Source: DMER64 sp964554535 (lineage in GTDB: Bacteria > Bacteroidota > Bacteroidia > Bacteroidales > UBA932). From it: 62,574 nt of DNA. This document shows positions 41,857-50,992 of the stretch, piece by piece. The stretch lies in the NCBI GenBank assembly GCA_964554535.1, contig CAZKPB010000015.1, positions 1 to 62,574 of the forward strand, read 5' to 3'. Within the stretch, counting starts at the first letter, position 1. The number at the start of each line of letters is the position of its first letter. The notes under the pieces are model-generated. The model saw nothing but the letters and a program-made list of their open reading frames with translations. It had not been told where the DNA came from and searched no databases. The translations under genes and the position numbers were made by a program.

Positions 41857-41927
41857 TAAGGATATGACATTGATTCCATCTGTTTAAGAGGAACGTGCGC
41901 ATTGCCCATTTAGACTATTACTTGTTG

Positions 41928-42446
41928 ATGCAAGGAACTATTGATATACACTGGTTTGTGGGTGTTACTTTCCGTAAGGAATTGTGGATCAAAGACAAAC
42001 TTAATCAAATGCAGATTGAGTGTTTTGTTCCCACTAAAGAGGTGGTACGGGAAAAAGACGGGAAGAAGGTGAAGGGACAGCAACTGCTTACTCCGGGCTA
42101 TGTGTTTGTGCACACGGATTTGCATACGGCAAAATCGCTTCCCGGAACGGTCGGTATGGAAATGCGTTTTCTCAAAAATTACTCCGATTCTACTCCCGTT
42201 ATTGTGCCGGACAGACAGATGCGTGACTTTATGTTTTTGGTCACGTTTTCTGAACAGGTAATTCCGCTGATTCCCCATAAGCTGAAACAGGGAGACCGTG
42301 TACGCGTCATCAAGGGGGAACTCAAGGGGTTGGAAGGGGAGCTTATCCGCATCAAAGGTCACAAAAGGGTGGTGGTCCGCATAAGTGATATGCTGGCCGT
42401 GGCAACTACGTACATTCCCGCGTCATATCTGGAAAAAACCGTATAA
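41928..42446 (+). CDS. upxY: UpxY/NusG-family transcription antiterminator
   Basis: 172 aa from the ATG at 41928; a GTG at 41895 would add 11 residues. Paralogue of NusG/RfaH that lets RNA polymerase read through long surface-polysaccharide operons. NGN domain: HWFVGVTFRKELWIKDKL, IECFVPTKEVVR, TPGYVFVHTD. KOW domain: KQGDRVRVIKGELKGLEGELIRIKG. Its place as first gene of the locus is classic for Bacteroides capsules. No upxZ-like inhibitor gene follows; the next gene, 18 bp on, is the NDP-sugar enzyme. Confidence 0.92.
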   Translation: MQGTIDIHWFVGVTFRKELWIKDKLNQMQIECFVPTKEVVREKDGKKVKGQQLLTPGYVFVHTDLHTAKSLPGTVGMEMRFLKNYSDSTPVIVPDRQMRDFMFLVTFSEQVIPLIPHKLKQGDRVRVIKGELKGLEGELIRIKGHKRVVVRISDMLAVATTYIPASYLEKTV

Positions 42447-42464
42447 TTTTTTTCTCCCGTTTCT

Positions 42465-44375
42465 ATGACTTCGTTTCTGCGAAGGCTGAATTTCTTCAGG
42501 CACAACTACCTCAGGTCATCGGTCGTGGCCGGTATTGACGTGGTTATTTCCGGGCTGGTATCCACGCTTATCTACGTGCTGCTCAATCCGTACAACGTGC
42601 CCCTTACCAGATCAACCGTTCTGGGCTGTACGCTGTTGACTATGTTGTGCAGTGCCGTGGCCTTCTATATGATGAAGACCTACCGCAACGTAATCCGCTA
42701 CTCGGCCACCAAGGATTTATGGCGCATAGGGGTGGCGGTGGTCATCAAAACGGGCTTTGGCGCCGTGCTTGCCTATTTTACCCGCATTCCCCTCGGGTAC
42801 GAACTGATGGACGCCCTGCTGCTGGATTTGATGCTTACGTTTGTGGCACTGGTGGCTGTACGTATTATTATGGGCGTATTGTACAGCTCGTTCATTGCTT
42901 ACATCAATTTGCAGGCTCCCCGGATTCTCATTTACGGTACGGACGAGGGGGCGGTGTCTCTGTGCATCCGCCTGCATAACAGCGACCGTTTCAGGGTGGT
43001 GGGTTTTCTGACCAACAAGGGCCACCACGGCACTTACCAGTTGCGCGGAGAACACGTGTATTGTTTTTCGGATATGGCTTCCGTGGCACGGATTGTTTCC
43101 AAGACGGGAGCCACAAAAATTCTGTTTTCCAATTACAAGGTGGTGCAGCAGGAAAAAGAAAATCTGATACCGTATTGCCAGAAAGTCAAGATAGGCCTGT
43201 TGATTGCCCCTCCTTTGGACGAGGTGACCGACGACACCCAGTTGCGTATCCGTGTGCGTCCCATCCGCATTGATGACGTGCTGGGCCGGGACCAGATTAC
43301 CATCAATATGGAAGCCATTCGCGGTTATATGCGGGATAAAGTGGTGCTGGTGACCGGCGCCGCCGGTTCCATTGGCAGTGAATTCTGCCGACAGGTGGCC
43401 CCTCTGGGCGTACACAAACTGATTCTTCTGGATGCGGCCGAGACGCCTATGCATGCCCTGCGTCTGGAACTGGAGCAGCGGTTTCCGTACCTGCAGTTTG
43501 TACCCCTTGTCGGCGATGTGCGCAACAGCACGCGGATGGATTTGATTTTCAACACCTACAGGCCCCATATGGTCTTTCACGCTGCGGCCTACAAACACGT
43601 ACCCCTTATGGAGGAAAACCCCAGCGAAGCGTTGCGCGTGAATGTCTACGGCACTCGCGTGACGGCCGATATGGCCGTGAAGTACGGTGTGGAAAAATTC
43701 ATAATGCTTTCTACCGACAAGGCGGTCAACCCCACCAACGTAATGGGGGCCACCAAGCGTCTGGCCGAGATGTACGTGCAGGCGCTGGGTGTGGCTATTT
43801 CCCGGGGCATAGTGCCCGGTTCCACCCGTTTTGTGACCACCCGTTTCGGGAATGTAATAGGCTCGGCCGGCAGTGTGGTGCCTTTGTTCCGTCACCAGAT
43901 AGCGAGGGGGGGGCCGCTTACGGTGACCGACCCGCGCATTACCCGCTTCTTTATGTCCATCCCCGAGGCGTGCCGCCTGATTATGGAAGCGGCCACCATA
44001 AGTCAGGGCAACGAGGTGATGGTTTTTGAAATGGGGGATCCGGTACACATTGTGGATGTGGCACGCCGTATGATTGAACTTTCCGGTTTTACACCCGATG
44101 TGGACATCAAGATTCAGTACATTGGCCTGCGTCCCGGAGAGAAGTTGTATGAAGAGGTCTTTTCCTTAGAGGAGAACGCCTTGCCTACTTCGCATCCCAA
44201 AATATTTGTGGCCAAGGTGCGGCAGGTGGACTATATGGAAATATCGGAACAGGTTACCCGAATCTCGGAGTGGGCCTTATACTGTCGTGTGGACGAATGC
44301 ATCCGGTTGCTCAAGGAACTGGTTCCGGAATATGTGAGCAACAATTCGGAATTCTGTAAATTTGACAAAAATTAG
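42465..44375 (+). CDS. CapD/WbpM-type NDP-sugar 4,6-dehydratase/epimerase
   Basis: 636 aa. Membrane-bound nucleotide-sugar enzyme of the FlaA1/WbpM/CapD family. The first 130 residues contain about four TM helices, then a first Rossmann-like region (APRILIYGTDEGAVSL). The catalytic SDR domain begins with VLVTGAAGSIGSEF (Gly-x2-Gly-x2-Gly). The active site reads LSTDKAVNPTNVMGATKR, with Met and Lys replacing the usual Tyr-x3-Lys as in WbpM. Normally acts on UDP-GlcNAc-type sugars to start deoxy-amino-sugar synthesis. Early gene of the polysaccharide operon. Confidence 0.93.
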   Translation: MTSFLRRLNFFRHNYLRSSVVAGIDVVISGLVSTLIYVLLNPYNVPLTRSTVLGCTLLTMLCSAVAFYMMKTYRNVIRYSATKDLWRIGVAVVIKTGFGAVLAYFTRIPLGYELMDALLLDLMLTFVALVAVRIIMGVLYSSFIAYINLQAPRILIYGTDEGAVSLCIRLHNSDRFRVVGFLTNKGHHGTYQLRGEHVYCFSDMASVARIVSKTGATKILFSNYKVVQQEKENLIPYCQKVKIGLLIAPPLDEVTDDTQLRIRVRPIRIDDVLGRDQITINMEAIRGYMRDKVVLVTGAAGSIGSEFCRQVAPLGVHKLILLDAAETPMHALRLELEQRFPYLQFVPLVGDVRNSTRMDLIFNTYRPHMVFHAAAYKHVPLMEENPSEALRVNVYGTRVTADMAVKYGVEKFIMLSTDKAVNPTNVMGATKRLAEMYVQALGVAISRGIVPGSTRFVTTRFGNVIGSAGSVVPLFRHQIARGGPLTVTDPRITRFFMSIPEACRLIMEAATISQGNEVMVFEMGDPVHIVDVARRMIELSGFTPDVDIKIQYIGLRPGEKLYEEVFSLEENALPTSHPKIFVAKVRQVDYMEISEQVTRISEWALYCRVDECIRLLKELVPEYVSNNSEFCKFDKN

Positions 44376-44398
44376 GCGGCTTAGCCTGCCCTGACACA

Positions 44399-45394
44399 AT
44401 GAAAATCTTGCTTACCGGCACGGCCGGTTTCATAGGACATTATGTGGCGCGCCAATTGTTGGCCAACGGACATACGGTGCTTGGCGTGGATGCCATTAAC
44501 AACTATTACGATGTCCACCTCAAATATGCCAGGCTGACCCGGGACGGTATTTCGGCCGCGGACGCCGCGGTGTTTGGCCGGTATGTGCAAAGCAGCGTGT
44601 ATCCCGGCTACCGCTTTATTCGCCTGAATCTGGAGGACCAAGCGGCTGTGGCCGATTTGTTTGCCCGCGAATCGTTTGACAAAGTCTGTCACCTGGCGGC
44701 TCAGGCCGGCGTGCGCTACTCGCTGGAAAATCCTTATGCCTACCGGGACAGCAATATCAGCGGTTTTCTTTCCATACTGGAAGGATGCCGCCACCACGGG
44801 ATAAAGCACCTGGTGTATGCCAGTTCCAGCAGCGTGTACGGGTTGAATGCCAAGGTCCCCTTTTCCGAGGAAGACCGCACCGACAGTCCCACCAGCCTGT
44901 ATGCCGCCACCAAAAAAGCCAATGAGTTGATGGCCTTTACCTACAAGCAATTGTACGGACTTCCTTCCACGGGATTGCGTTTCTTCAGCGTATACGGTCC
45001 CTGGGGACGGCCGGACATGGCGGCCATGCTCTTTGCCAATGCCATAGTGCGGGGAAAGCCTATTCAGGTGTTCAACAACGGTGACCTGTATAGGGATTTC
45101 ACTTATGTGGAAGACATCTGCCGCGGGGTAGTGACCGTCCTGGAAAACAATCCGCGCGGTGCGGTATACAATATCGGCTGCTGTCATCCGGTACACCTTA
45201 TGGATTTCATCACCACGCTGGAAGACGCTTTGGGCCTGCGGGCCGTCAAGGAATTTCTGCCCATGCAGAAGGGGGATGTATACAAGACGTATGCGGACTG
45301 CACCCGCCTGCAACAAGATTACGGGTATGCGCCGACGACCCTTCTCAAGGACGGGCTTGGGGCGTTTGTGAAATGGTTCAAGGAATACAAATAG
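44399..45394 (+). CDS. UDP-glucuronate 4-epimerase-like NAD-dependent epimerase
   Basis: 331 aa. Extended SDR most like UDP-glucuronate/UDP-glucose 4-epimerases. NAD motif GTAGFIG (7-13); VDAINNYYDVHLKYARL is characteristic of the glucuronate-epimerase branch; HLAAQAGVRYSLENPYAY, Ser/Thr-rich YASSSSVYG and the catalytic Tyr-x3-Lys in SLYAATKKANE follow. Probably makes UDP-galacturonate for the polysaccharide. Its 3' end overlaps the next gene by 22 bp. Confidence 0.92.
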   Translation: MKILLTGTAGFIGHYVARQLLANGHTVLGVDAINNYYDVHLKYARLTRDGISAADAAVFGRYVQSSVYPGYRFIRLNLEDQAAVADLFARESFDKVCHLAAQAGVRYSLENPYAYRDSNISGFLSILEGCRHHGIKHLVYASSSSVYGLNAKVPFSEEDRTDSPTSLYAATKKANELMAFTYKQLYGLPSTGLRFFSVYGPWGRPDMAAMLFANAIVRGKPIQVFNNGDLYRDFTYVEDICRGVVTVLENNPRGAVYNIGCCHPVHLMDFITTLEDALGLRAVKEFLPMQKGDVYKTYADCTRLQQDYGYAPTTLLKDGLGAFVKWFKEYK

Positions 45395-47364
45395 CGCTTT
45401 TTACCCTGTTACGAAGGTCTCTCGGGTTATGGCCGGACGGCGCGCCCGGTGACTCACCCGCTGCAAACGCGGCGGCCGATGCCGCCGCGTTTGGGCCCCT
45501 GAACGCGTCCGGGTGGGAATCCCTGTACCGCTGCCTGCAACAACACGGTCTGTTGGCCATCACGGCCCGGGCCCTTATGCAAATCCCCGCGGAATACCTT
45601 CCCGATGCCTCTGTAAAAATCCCCTGGGTGCTACAGGCGGAAAAAGCCCGTGCGCAATACCATAGGATGGGCAAAGTCCAGGAGGAAGTAGAGGCCCTCT
45701 GCACCCAAAACGGCATAGAAGCCCTCTGTTTCAAGGGCCGCCGCATAGCCGCCTGTTACCCTGTACCGGAATATAGAAGCAGTTGTGATATAGATATCTA
45801 CACCGGAAAAGACTGCGACCGTTTTGACCGGATGATGGTAGAGCAGGGGGCCGAGTTGGTCAAAGTGATGGAAAAAGAACACAAAATCATATGGCGGGGC
45901 GTCTGCCTGGAGAATCACAAAAATTTCCTGGCCGTCCGCGGCCGCTCTGACAACCGGCTGGTGGAAGACCGGTTGCGGCAACTGGCGGTTCTGCCGCAGC
46001 CCTGCACCCGGTTTGACGCCCTTATTTTACTCAAGCACGCCCATTCCCATTTTCTCACCGAGGGCTTTTCCCTGCGCCAACTCTGCGACTGGGCTGTTTT
46101 TCTGCGCCGGCATGCCTCGGACATAGATTGGGAAGAGTTCAATTCCTGTATGCAACAGGGCCGGTTTGCGCACTTTACCGCCGCGCTGACCCGATTGGCC
46201 GTCACCCGCCTCGGCCTGGAACTTCCGGACAGCCTGATGAATTATTTTCCAAGCAATATAAAGAGGGAAGACCGCATCCTGAATGACCTGCTTGAAGGAG
46301 GCAATCTGCGCCTCTTTACCAATGACAGCGTACTCAGGAGCCGTTTCCACCAGGTAAAGATGGTGTGCCGTAACGCCTGGAAATACCGGCTGGACCGACG
46401 CAGCCCCTGGAGTGAACTGTGGCACGTCGGGTGGTCGCATATTGTCAAATCAAAATCGGTGGCCGTGGCCTGCCTGCTGGCCCTGGGCTGCGGCACGACG
46501 GGCCTTACGGGATGCGCCGCCCTCACCGCATCGCAACTGCAGACGGTAAACAACCTCTCGGCCCGGGCCGACAGTGTGGCCGCCACCCCGTCTGTACTCT
46601 TTGACCGCCTGGCCACCGTACGGCAGGAACGAGGCCTGTTATACGCCGCCTCGCTCACCACCCCCGCCACGCATCTGGCCGAGTTGGACGCCCTGGCGGA
46701 CGGCGCGCGCGAAGACCGCCGGTGGGCCGCGCGGACCGAAGTGTGCGTGCAGGTGCTGGAAAGTTACCTGCGCGCGTTGCGCAGCCTGTCCAATCCGGCC
46801 CGGTGGACCGGAATGGGCACCGAAGTGCGGGGCTTGGGCATACGGTTGGACTCGGCCATTATCCGCTATAATGACCTGGATTGGGGGCCCCAACTGCCGG
46901 AAGGCGCCGTCAAACTGTCGGGAAAGGTAGTGGGCTATTTTGCACAGAATTATATGCGCAACCGGCAGGCGCGCGCGGTGCGGGAATTTGTGACTGAGGG
47001 CGATACGCTGGTGACGGTGTGCTGTAATGCGCTCATAGAACTGCTGACCCGTGCCGAGGTCAAAGAACTGATAGACAATGAACAGACGGGATTGAGAAAC
47101 AATTACTTGGCCTACCTGCAACAACAATACTCGGCCGGGGCCGAGGTTCCCCTTGACGCCGACCGACGCTATATGGAATTGAATGCGCAGCTGCAACAGA
47201 CCGCCGCCCTGCGCACCCAATGCGTCAACGCTATCCGCAGCCTGCGCAACGCCCACCACCGGCTACCTCAGGTTCTGGATAAGCGCCGCCGGATGGAATA
47301 CTACTACCAGGAACTGCTGGAACTCAATACTCTGGCTTACGCCGTTTTGGATCTGTTACAATAA
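45373..47364 (+). CDS. Nucleotidyltransferase-family protein fused to a lipoprotein-like domain
   Basis: 663 aa. Residues 1-360 match the uncharacterised nucleotidyltransferase family (NTP_transf_5): EALCFKGRRIAACYP, the acidic SSCDIDIYT active-site strand, and ALILLKHAHSHFLTEG. Right after WSHIVKSK the frame enters a segment that looks like a lipoprotein signal (SVAVACLLALGCGTTGLTGC), and 300 residues of helical, Leu/Ala/Arg-rich sequence follow. No ATG marks an internal start (GTG codons exist near 46459). Either a real fusion that puts a cytosolic enzyme before a membrane anchor, or two genes joined by deletion with re-initiation at GTG. Confidence 0.72.
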   Translation: MVQGIQIALFTLLRRSLGLWPDGAPGDSPAANAAADAAAFGPLNASGWESLYRCLQQHGLLAITARALMQIPAEYLPDASVKIPWVLQAEKARAQYHRMGKVQEEVEALCTQNGIEALCFKGRRIAACYPVPEYRSSCDIDIYTGKDCDRFDRMMVEQGAELVKVMEKEHKIIWRGVCLENHKNFLAVRGRSDNRLVEDRLRQLAVLPQPCTRFDALILLKHAHSHFLTEGFSLRQLCDWAVFLRRHASDIDWEEFNSCMQQGRFAHFTAALTRLAVTRLGLELPDSLMNYFPSNIKREDRILNDLLEGGNLRLFTNDSVLRSRFHQVKMVCRNAWKYRLDRRSPWSELWHVGWSHIVKSKSVAVACLLALGCGTTGLTGCAALTASQLQTVNNLSARADSVAATPSVLFDRLATVRQERGLLYAASLTTPATHLAELDALADGAREDRRWAARTEVCVQVLESYLRALRSLSNPARWTGMGTEVRGLGIRLDSAIIRYNDLDWGPQLPEGAVKLSGKVVGYFAQNYMRNRQARAVREFVTEGDTLVTVCCNALIELLTRAEVKELIDNEQTGLRNNYLAYLQQQYSAGAEVPLDADRRYMELNAQLQQTAALRTQCVNAIRSLRNAHHRLPQVLDKRRRMEYYYQELLELNTLAYAVLDLLQ

Positions 47365-47440
47365 AACCTCAGTGTTGGTTTGGATTTGTGCATAGTATGC
47401 TACTTTTGTATTGAATGTATGTAAATTTAGATTTTAATTC

Positions 47441-47448
47441 TATATTTG
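47441..47448 (+). promoter_or_regulatory. -7 box TATATTTG for the ATPase gene
   Basis: Perfect -7 box 21 bp before the ATG at 47470. Another -7-like box, TACTTTTG, lies at 47401-47408. Neither has a clear -33 box. Confidence 0.5.
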
Positions 47449-47469
47449 CATAATAGAACAATAGGTAGA

Positions 47470-48636
47470 ATGGAATATATACAGAGGATAAATGAATTAA
47501 CTATAGAGAGGTCATTGCGGGATTATCCCGTAGTTGCCCTTACCGGGCCGCGTCAATGTGGTAAATCCACATTGGTCAAGCATCTTTTGAACCATATGTC
47601 GGATTACCTGTATTTAGATTTGGAGCGTCCATCCGACCTGCAGAAGTTAGATGATCCCGAATGGTTTTTTTTGTCGCGGAAAGAAAGGTTAATTTGCATT
47701 GATGAAGTACAACGCAAACCGGATCTGTTCCCTGTAATTCGCAGCCTATGTGATCAATGGAATAGAAATGGCGCGTTTCTGATTTTGGGGTCGGCTTCAC
47801 GTGATTTGCTTCAGCAAAGTTCGGAGTCATTGGCGGGGCGTATTGGATACAACCCATTAACTCCTTTTTTATGGAAAGAGGTAAAAGAGAGGGTTTCGCT
47901 TACGGATTATCTCTATAAGGGTGGATTTCCACGCAGTCTTATTGAAGCACGCGACGCCAATGTGTCTTTAGAATGGAGAGAAAATTTTATTGCCACCTTC
48001 CTGGAGAGAGACCTTCTCCAATGGCGTGGTTTTACTCCCCAGATTATGAGAAGGTTATGGCAAATGCTTGCTTACGTTAACGGGCAAACGGTGAATTATT
48101 CTTCTTTAGGAAACTCTTTAGGTGTATCTTCTTCTACAGTAAGTAATTATATAGATTTATTGTCAGAAACCTATATGCTTGTTGTCATTCCGCCTTATTT
48201 TTCCAATATGGGAAAACGTCTGGTAAAAGCGCCAAAAGTATATGTGTCAGATTCCGGAATTACTACCGCACTGTTACAGATTCACTCCTTTGAAGAAATG
48301 ATGGGTCACCCCTCGTTGGGTGCTATTTGGGAGCAAGTGGTGTTGACTAACCTTATGGGGCATTTTCCAAAGGCTCAACTATTCTTCTATAGAACCTCAA
48401 ACGGGACAGAAATGGATTTTGTAATGAAATACAAAAACAAGGTGTTTGCCATTGAATGCAAATGCTCTCTGGCTTTTGTGCTGCAGAAAGGATTCTACAA
48501 TGCCATAGAAGACATTTCCCCTACATACACATTTATTGTGATACCCACGGAACAAAAAGGCTGGTCAATGAAACCGCAGATAGATGTGGTCTCTCTTACC
48601 GAGCTGGTAGAAGGGATTGAGCTAAAGAGCGTGTAG
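47470..48636 (+). CDS. AAA-type ATPase with DUF4143 domain
   Basis: 388 aa from the ATG at 47470. AAA_14 ATPase common in genomic islands. Walker A GPRQCGKST (near 26-34), Walker B LICIDEVQ, sensor-like ILGSASRDLL. The DUF4143 part contains a winged-helix-like segment (LGNSLGVSSSTVSNYIDLL) and a PD-(D/E)XK-like nuclease pattern (EMDFVMKYKNKVFAIECK). It has its own promoter-like box and is more AT-rich than the genes on both sides, so it looks like an insertion into the polysaccharide locus. Role unknown. Confidence 0.88.
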   Translation: MEYIQRINELTIERSLRDYPVVALTGPRQCGKSTLVKHLLNHMSDYLYLDLERPSDLQKLDDPEWFFLSRKERLICIDEVQRKPDLFPVIRSLCDQWNRNGAFLILGSASRDLLQQSSESLAGRIGYNPLTPFLWKEVKERVSLTDYLYKGGFPRSLIEARDANVSLEWRENFIATFLERDLLQWRGFTPQIMRRLWQMLAYVNGQTVNYSSLGNSLGVSSSTVSNYIDLLSETYMLVVIPPYFSNMGKRLVKAPKVYVSDSGITTALLQIHSFEEMMGHPSLGAIWEQVVLTNLMGHFPKAQLFFYRTSNGTEMDFVMKYKNKVFAIECKCSLAFVLQKGFYNAIEDISPTYTFIVIPTEQKGWSMKPQIDVVSLTELVEGIELKSV

Positions 48637-48651
48637 ATATTTCATAGTTAT

Positions 48652-48981
48652 ATGACCCCTCAAGAAAAAGCCTTAAAAGACCTGCAGCAGGCCCTCAAAG
48701 AAGTGGACGCCCGCCGCACGGCCGCCGACCTGAGCGATGACCAGCGCCAACTGCTGGAACTGAGCGCCGTGGCCCTGCGCAACGCCGAGCGCCTGGCCAT
48801 TGCCGCCCTGCAGAAAAAAATCCTCAAGGATATGGAAGCGGCCACCGCGCAGGTCAACGCCCTGGCCAAACAGATTCGGGCGCGGGTGACCAAAATGTCC
48901 AAAGTGCCCAAAGCGCTGGACAAAATTGAAACGGTGGTGCGGGAGGTGGTGCGGGTGCTGGGGGCGGTGGGGAAGTGGTGA
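48652..48981 (+). CDS. Small helical/coiled-coil protein, unknown
   Basis: 109 aa, not recognised. Almost entirely helical, rich in Ala, Lys, Arg, Leu and Glu, with heptad-like spacing (LKDLQQALKEVDARR; LLELSAVALRNAERLAIAALQKKI; TAQVNALAKQIRARVTK). No signal peptide or TM. GC-rich codon use resembles the C-terminal half of the fusion gene 1.3 kb upstream rather than its neighbours. The two may once have been adjacent before the ATPase gene entered. Confidence 0.65.
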   Translation: MTPQEKALKDLQQALKEVDARRTAADLSDDQRQLLELSAVALRNAERLAIAALQKKILKDMEAATAQVNALAKQIRARVTKMSKVPKALDKIETVVREVVRVLGAVGKW

Positions 48982-49044
48982 GGGAGTTGGGTTATGATAC
49001 AACGATAAACTACCTATTTGCATTTCAACACAAACAAGTCAACT

Positions 49045-50046
49045 ATGACAATATTCATAGATTCTGCTTGTGACATTCTATATTCTTCCTTTTATATTAA
49101 AGGGCTTCAAGAATGTTTTGGGAAAAAGAATATTCATTTTAAGAACAGACCTTTTTCTTCATTTCCTTTCAACAATCATTATTTTGCCTTTATCATTAAA
49201 GGAGAAGGTGATGAGAAGAAAGTTATTATTGATTATGCGGATTCATCTATAATTGACAGAGAAGCATTAGCATGGAGTGATTGTTACGGAAAAGTCAATA
49301 TTGATGAAAAAGAACCCAATGATACCGAAAAGCTTATATCAATCGGTCCAAGTTTTGGTATCCATATTTTTTCTCTTGCAAAGACCCTTTTTCTGTCAAT
49401 ATCCAATTACTTAATATCTTGGAAACGAATTGTCCATGTCAGAAGGTTTTTCTCTAACTATAAAGCGCAATTTTACAGACCAAGAATTAACGACTATTAT
49501 CCTTGTTGTGAAAAAAAGAATTATGTATTTTTTGCAGGATCTTTATGGAAAAAAGAATTGAAGACAAACTCCTATAGGGCAAATTTCATAAAGGCTTGTT
49601 TATCTGACAAAAGCATTGATTTTGAAGGAGGTTTTGCGCCGAGAACCAATAATGACTTACAAGGATATGAAGAAATAACGATGCAGTCCTCGGTTGCTAT
49701 GAAGGAATATGTAAAGAAGCTTAAACAATCTACTGTGGCCTTTAATACTCCCGCGGTACGAGGTTGTCATGGCTGGAAATTGGCAGAATTCTTATGCTTT
49801 GGGAAATCAATCATTTCTACGCCTCTATATAGAAAAATGCCCATTGACCTGGAAAATGGGAAACAATTCATTTTGACAGACGGCTCTTATGAAGATATCA
49901 AAAAGAAATTAGCTTCATTAATGGATAATTCCGAACTCAGAAACCACCTTAAAGAAAATGCAAGGGCCTATTATGAAAATGTGTTGGCACCGTCTAAAGT
50001 GATTCAAAGGATTCTATGTTTAAATAATAGTAAATCAAATGAATAA
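49045..50046 (+). CDS. Glycosyltransferase-like protein
   Basis: 333 aa from the ATG at 49045. Not a textbook GT family member, but the C-terminal part is glycosyltransferase-like: VAFNTPAVRGCHGWKLAEFLCFGKSIISTPLYR resembles the donor-site region of GT-B enzymes, followed by ILTDGSYEDIKKKLASLMDN. The N-terminal half has an acceptor-domain feel. First gene of the AT-rich part; it overlaps the next open frame by 8 bp. Confidence 0.62.
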   Translation: MTIFIDSACDILYSSFYIKGLQECFGKKNIHFKNRPFSSFPFNNHYFAFIIKGEGDEKKVIIDYADSSIIDREALAWSDCYGKVNIDEKEPNDTEKLISIGPSFGIHIFSLAKTLFLSISNYLISWKRIVHVRRFFSNYKAQFYRPRINDYYPCCEKKNYVFFAGSLWKKELKTNSYRANFIKACLSDKSIDFEGGFAPRTNNDLQGYEEITMQSSVAMKEYVKKLKQSTVAFNTPAVRGCHGWKLAEFLCFGKSIISTPLYRKMPIDLENGKQFILTDGSYEDIKKKLASLMDNSELRNHLKENARAYYENVLAPSKVIQRILCLNNSKSNE

Positions 50047-50332
50047 ACTCTTAAGAGTAATAAAGCGTCTTGTCAAAAACTTGCGTTACTTGCTTCAAGT
50101 GGATTTGCATGAGAGAGACAGACTGCAGAAAAAGAAAGATGCGGTTCAACGGGATTCTCTTCTCTCATCGCGTCTTTTATCATATTATGTGGATAATCTC
50201 CGACTAATATGTACCAACAAGAAGTGGCGTATATTCAGCGGCATGGACTGTCTGTATTTCCATATTATGCAATCAAGGAAGTGGGTCACGTGGATTCCGG
50301 TTATGATAAAACGTGGCAACTTCCGTATGTGA
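50039..50332 (+). pseudogene. N-terminal fragment of the FkbM methyltransferase (out of frame)
   Basis: This frame starts well (MNKLLRVIKRLVKNLRYLLQ) and reads a helical leader to about residue 57 (YYVDNLRL). Beyond that the better protein continues in another frame, at MYQQEVAYIQRHGLSVFPYY. FkbM proteins of Bacteroidota commonly carry such an N-terminal helix, so this is probably the detached 5' end of the next gene. The break must lie near 50195-50210, because the other frame has a stop at 50194. Confidence 0.5.
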
Positions 50333-50979
50333 TTCACAACAACAAGAAATTATTTTTTCCTGCCTCCACTTCTATAGATGGTGCCTTAAAGAGTTATAAG
50401 AATTTCAGGGAGCGTGAATGCATTTTAGGAGGCGGGTACTGTGAAAAATGCCCGCATAGTTACATCTCAAATACCTTTACCGTACACCGGGGTGATGTCT
50501 TGCTGGATATTGGTGCGGCTGAAGCCTTGTTTACCTTGGAACATATTGATTTGGTCAGCAAGGTATATATCTTTGAACCCAGTCAGAATTGGAGAAGACC
50601 ATTACAAGCGACCTTTGCAAATTACAAAGGTAAGGTGGTATTTATTAACAAGTTGGTCTCTGATATAGATTCTGACACTTCTGTGACATTATCGTCCGTA
50701 CTTGGTGATATAAAATCTTCTCATTTATTTGTAAAGATGGACGTAGAAGGATATGAACAAATCATTCTGAGGTCATCAATGGATTATTTGTTTCAAGCAA
50801 AAGAACTTCGCATAGCTTGCTGTACTTACCACAAACAAACCGATGCCGTAGAAATAGCTGCTTTATTTGAAAAATATCACCTTAACTACGAATTTTCTGA
50901 CGGATATATGTTGTTCAAATATGACCCAATGATTGCTCCGCCCTTTTTCAGACACGGAATGATTAGAGGATGGAAGTAA
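50209..50979 (+). CDS. FkbM-family methyltransferase
   Basis: 256 aa from the ATG at 50209. SAM-dependent O-methyltransferase of the FkbM type, which could methylate a sugar of the polysaccharide. Motif I is DVLLDIGAAEALFTLEHID (SAM-binding Gly-rich loop); YIFEPSQNW is the acidic strand after it; FVKMDVEGYEQIIL is the FkbM hallmark. The methyltransferase domain is complete. The expected N-terminal extension lies in a different frame upstream, so the annotated start may be a frameshift remnant or a genuine overlapping start. Confidence 0.8.
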   Translation: MYQQEVAYIQRHGLSVFPYYAIKEVGHVDSGYDKTWQLPYVIHNNKKLFFPASTSIDGALKSYKNFRERECILGGGYCEKCPHSYISNTFTVHRGDVLLDIGAAEALFTLEHIDLVSKVYIFEPSQNWRRPLQATFANYKGKVVFINKLVSDIDSDTSVTLSSVLGDIKSSHLFVKMDVEGYEQIILRSSMDYLFQAKELRIACCTYHKQTDAVEIAALFEKYHLNYEFSDGYMLFKYDPMIAPPFFRHGMIRGWK

Positions 50980-50992
50980 CACGTATCGTATA

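Noticed and set aside
41821..41892. Invertible capsule promoter flanked by inverted repeats (tcctctt/aagagga)
   Set aside because: The arms are only 7 bp and do not extend; known Bacteroides capsule promoters have much longer inverted repeats, and no invertase gene is nearby.
42717..44048. A 443-codon open frame on the minus strand inside the CapD/WbpM gene
   Set aside because: It mirrors the codon bias of the real gene, has no recognisable domain, and the plus-strand protein has every family motif.
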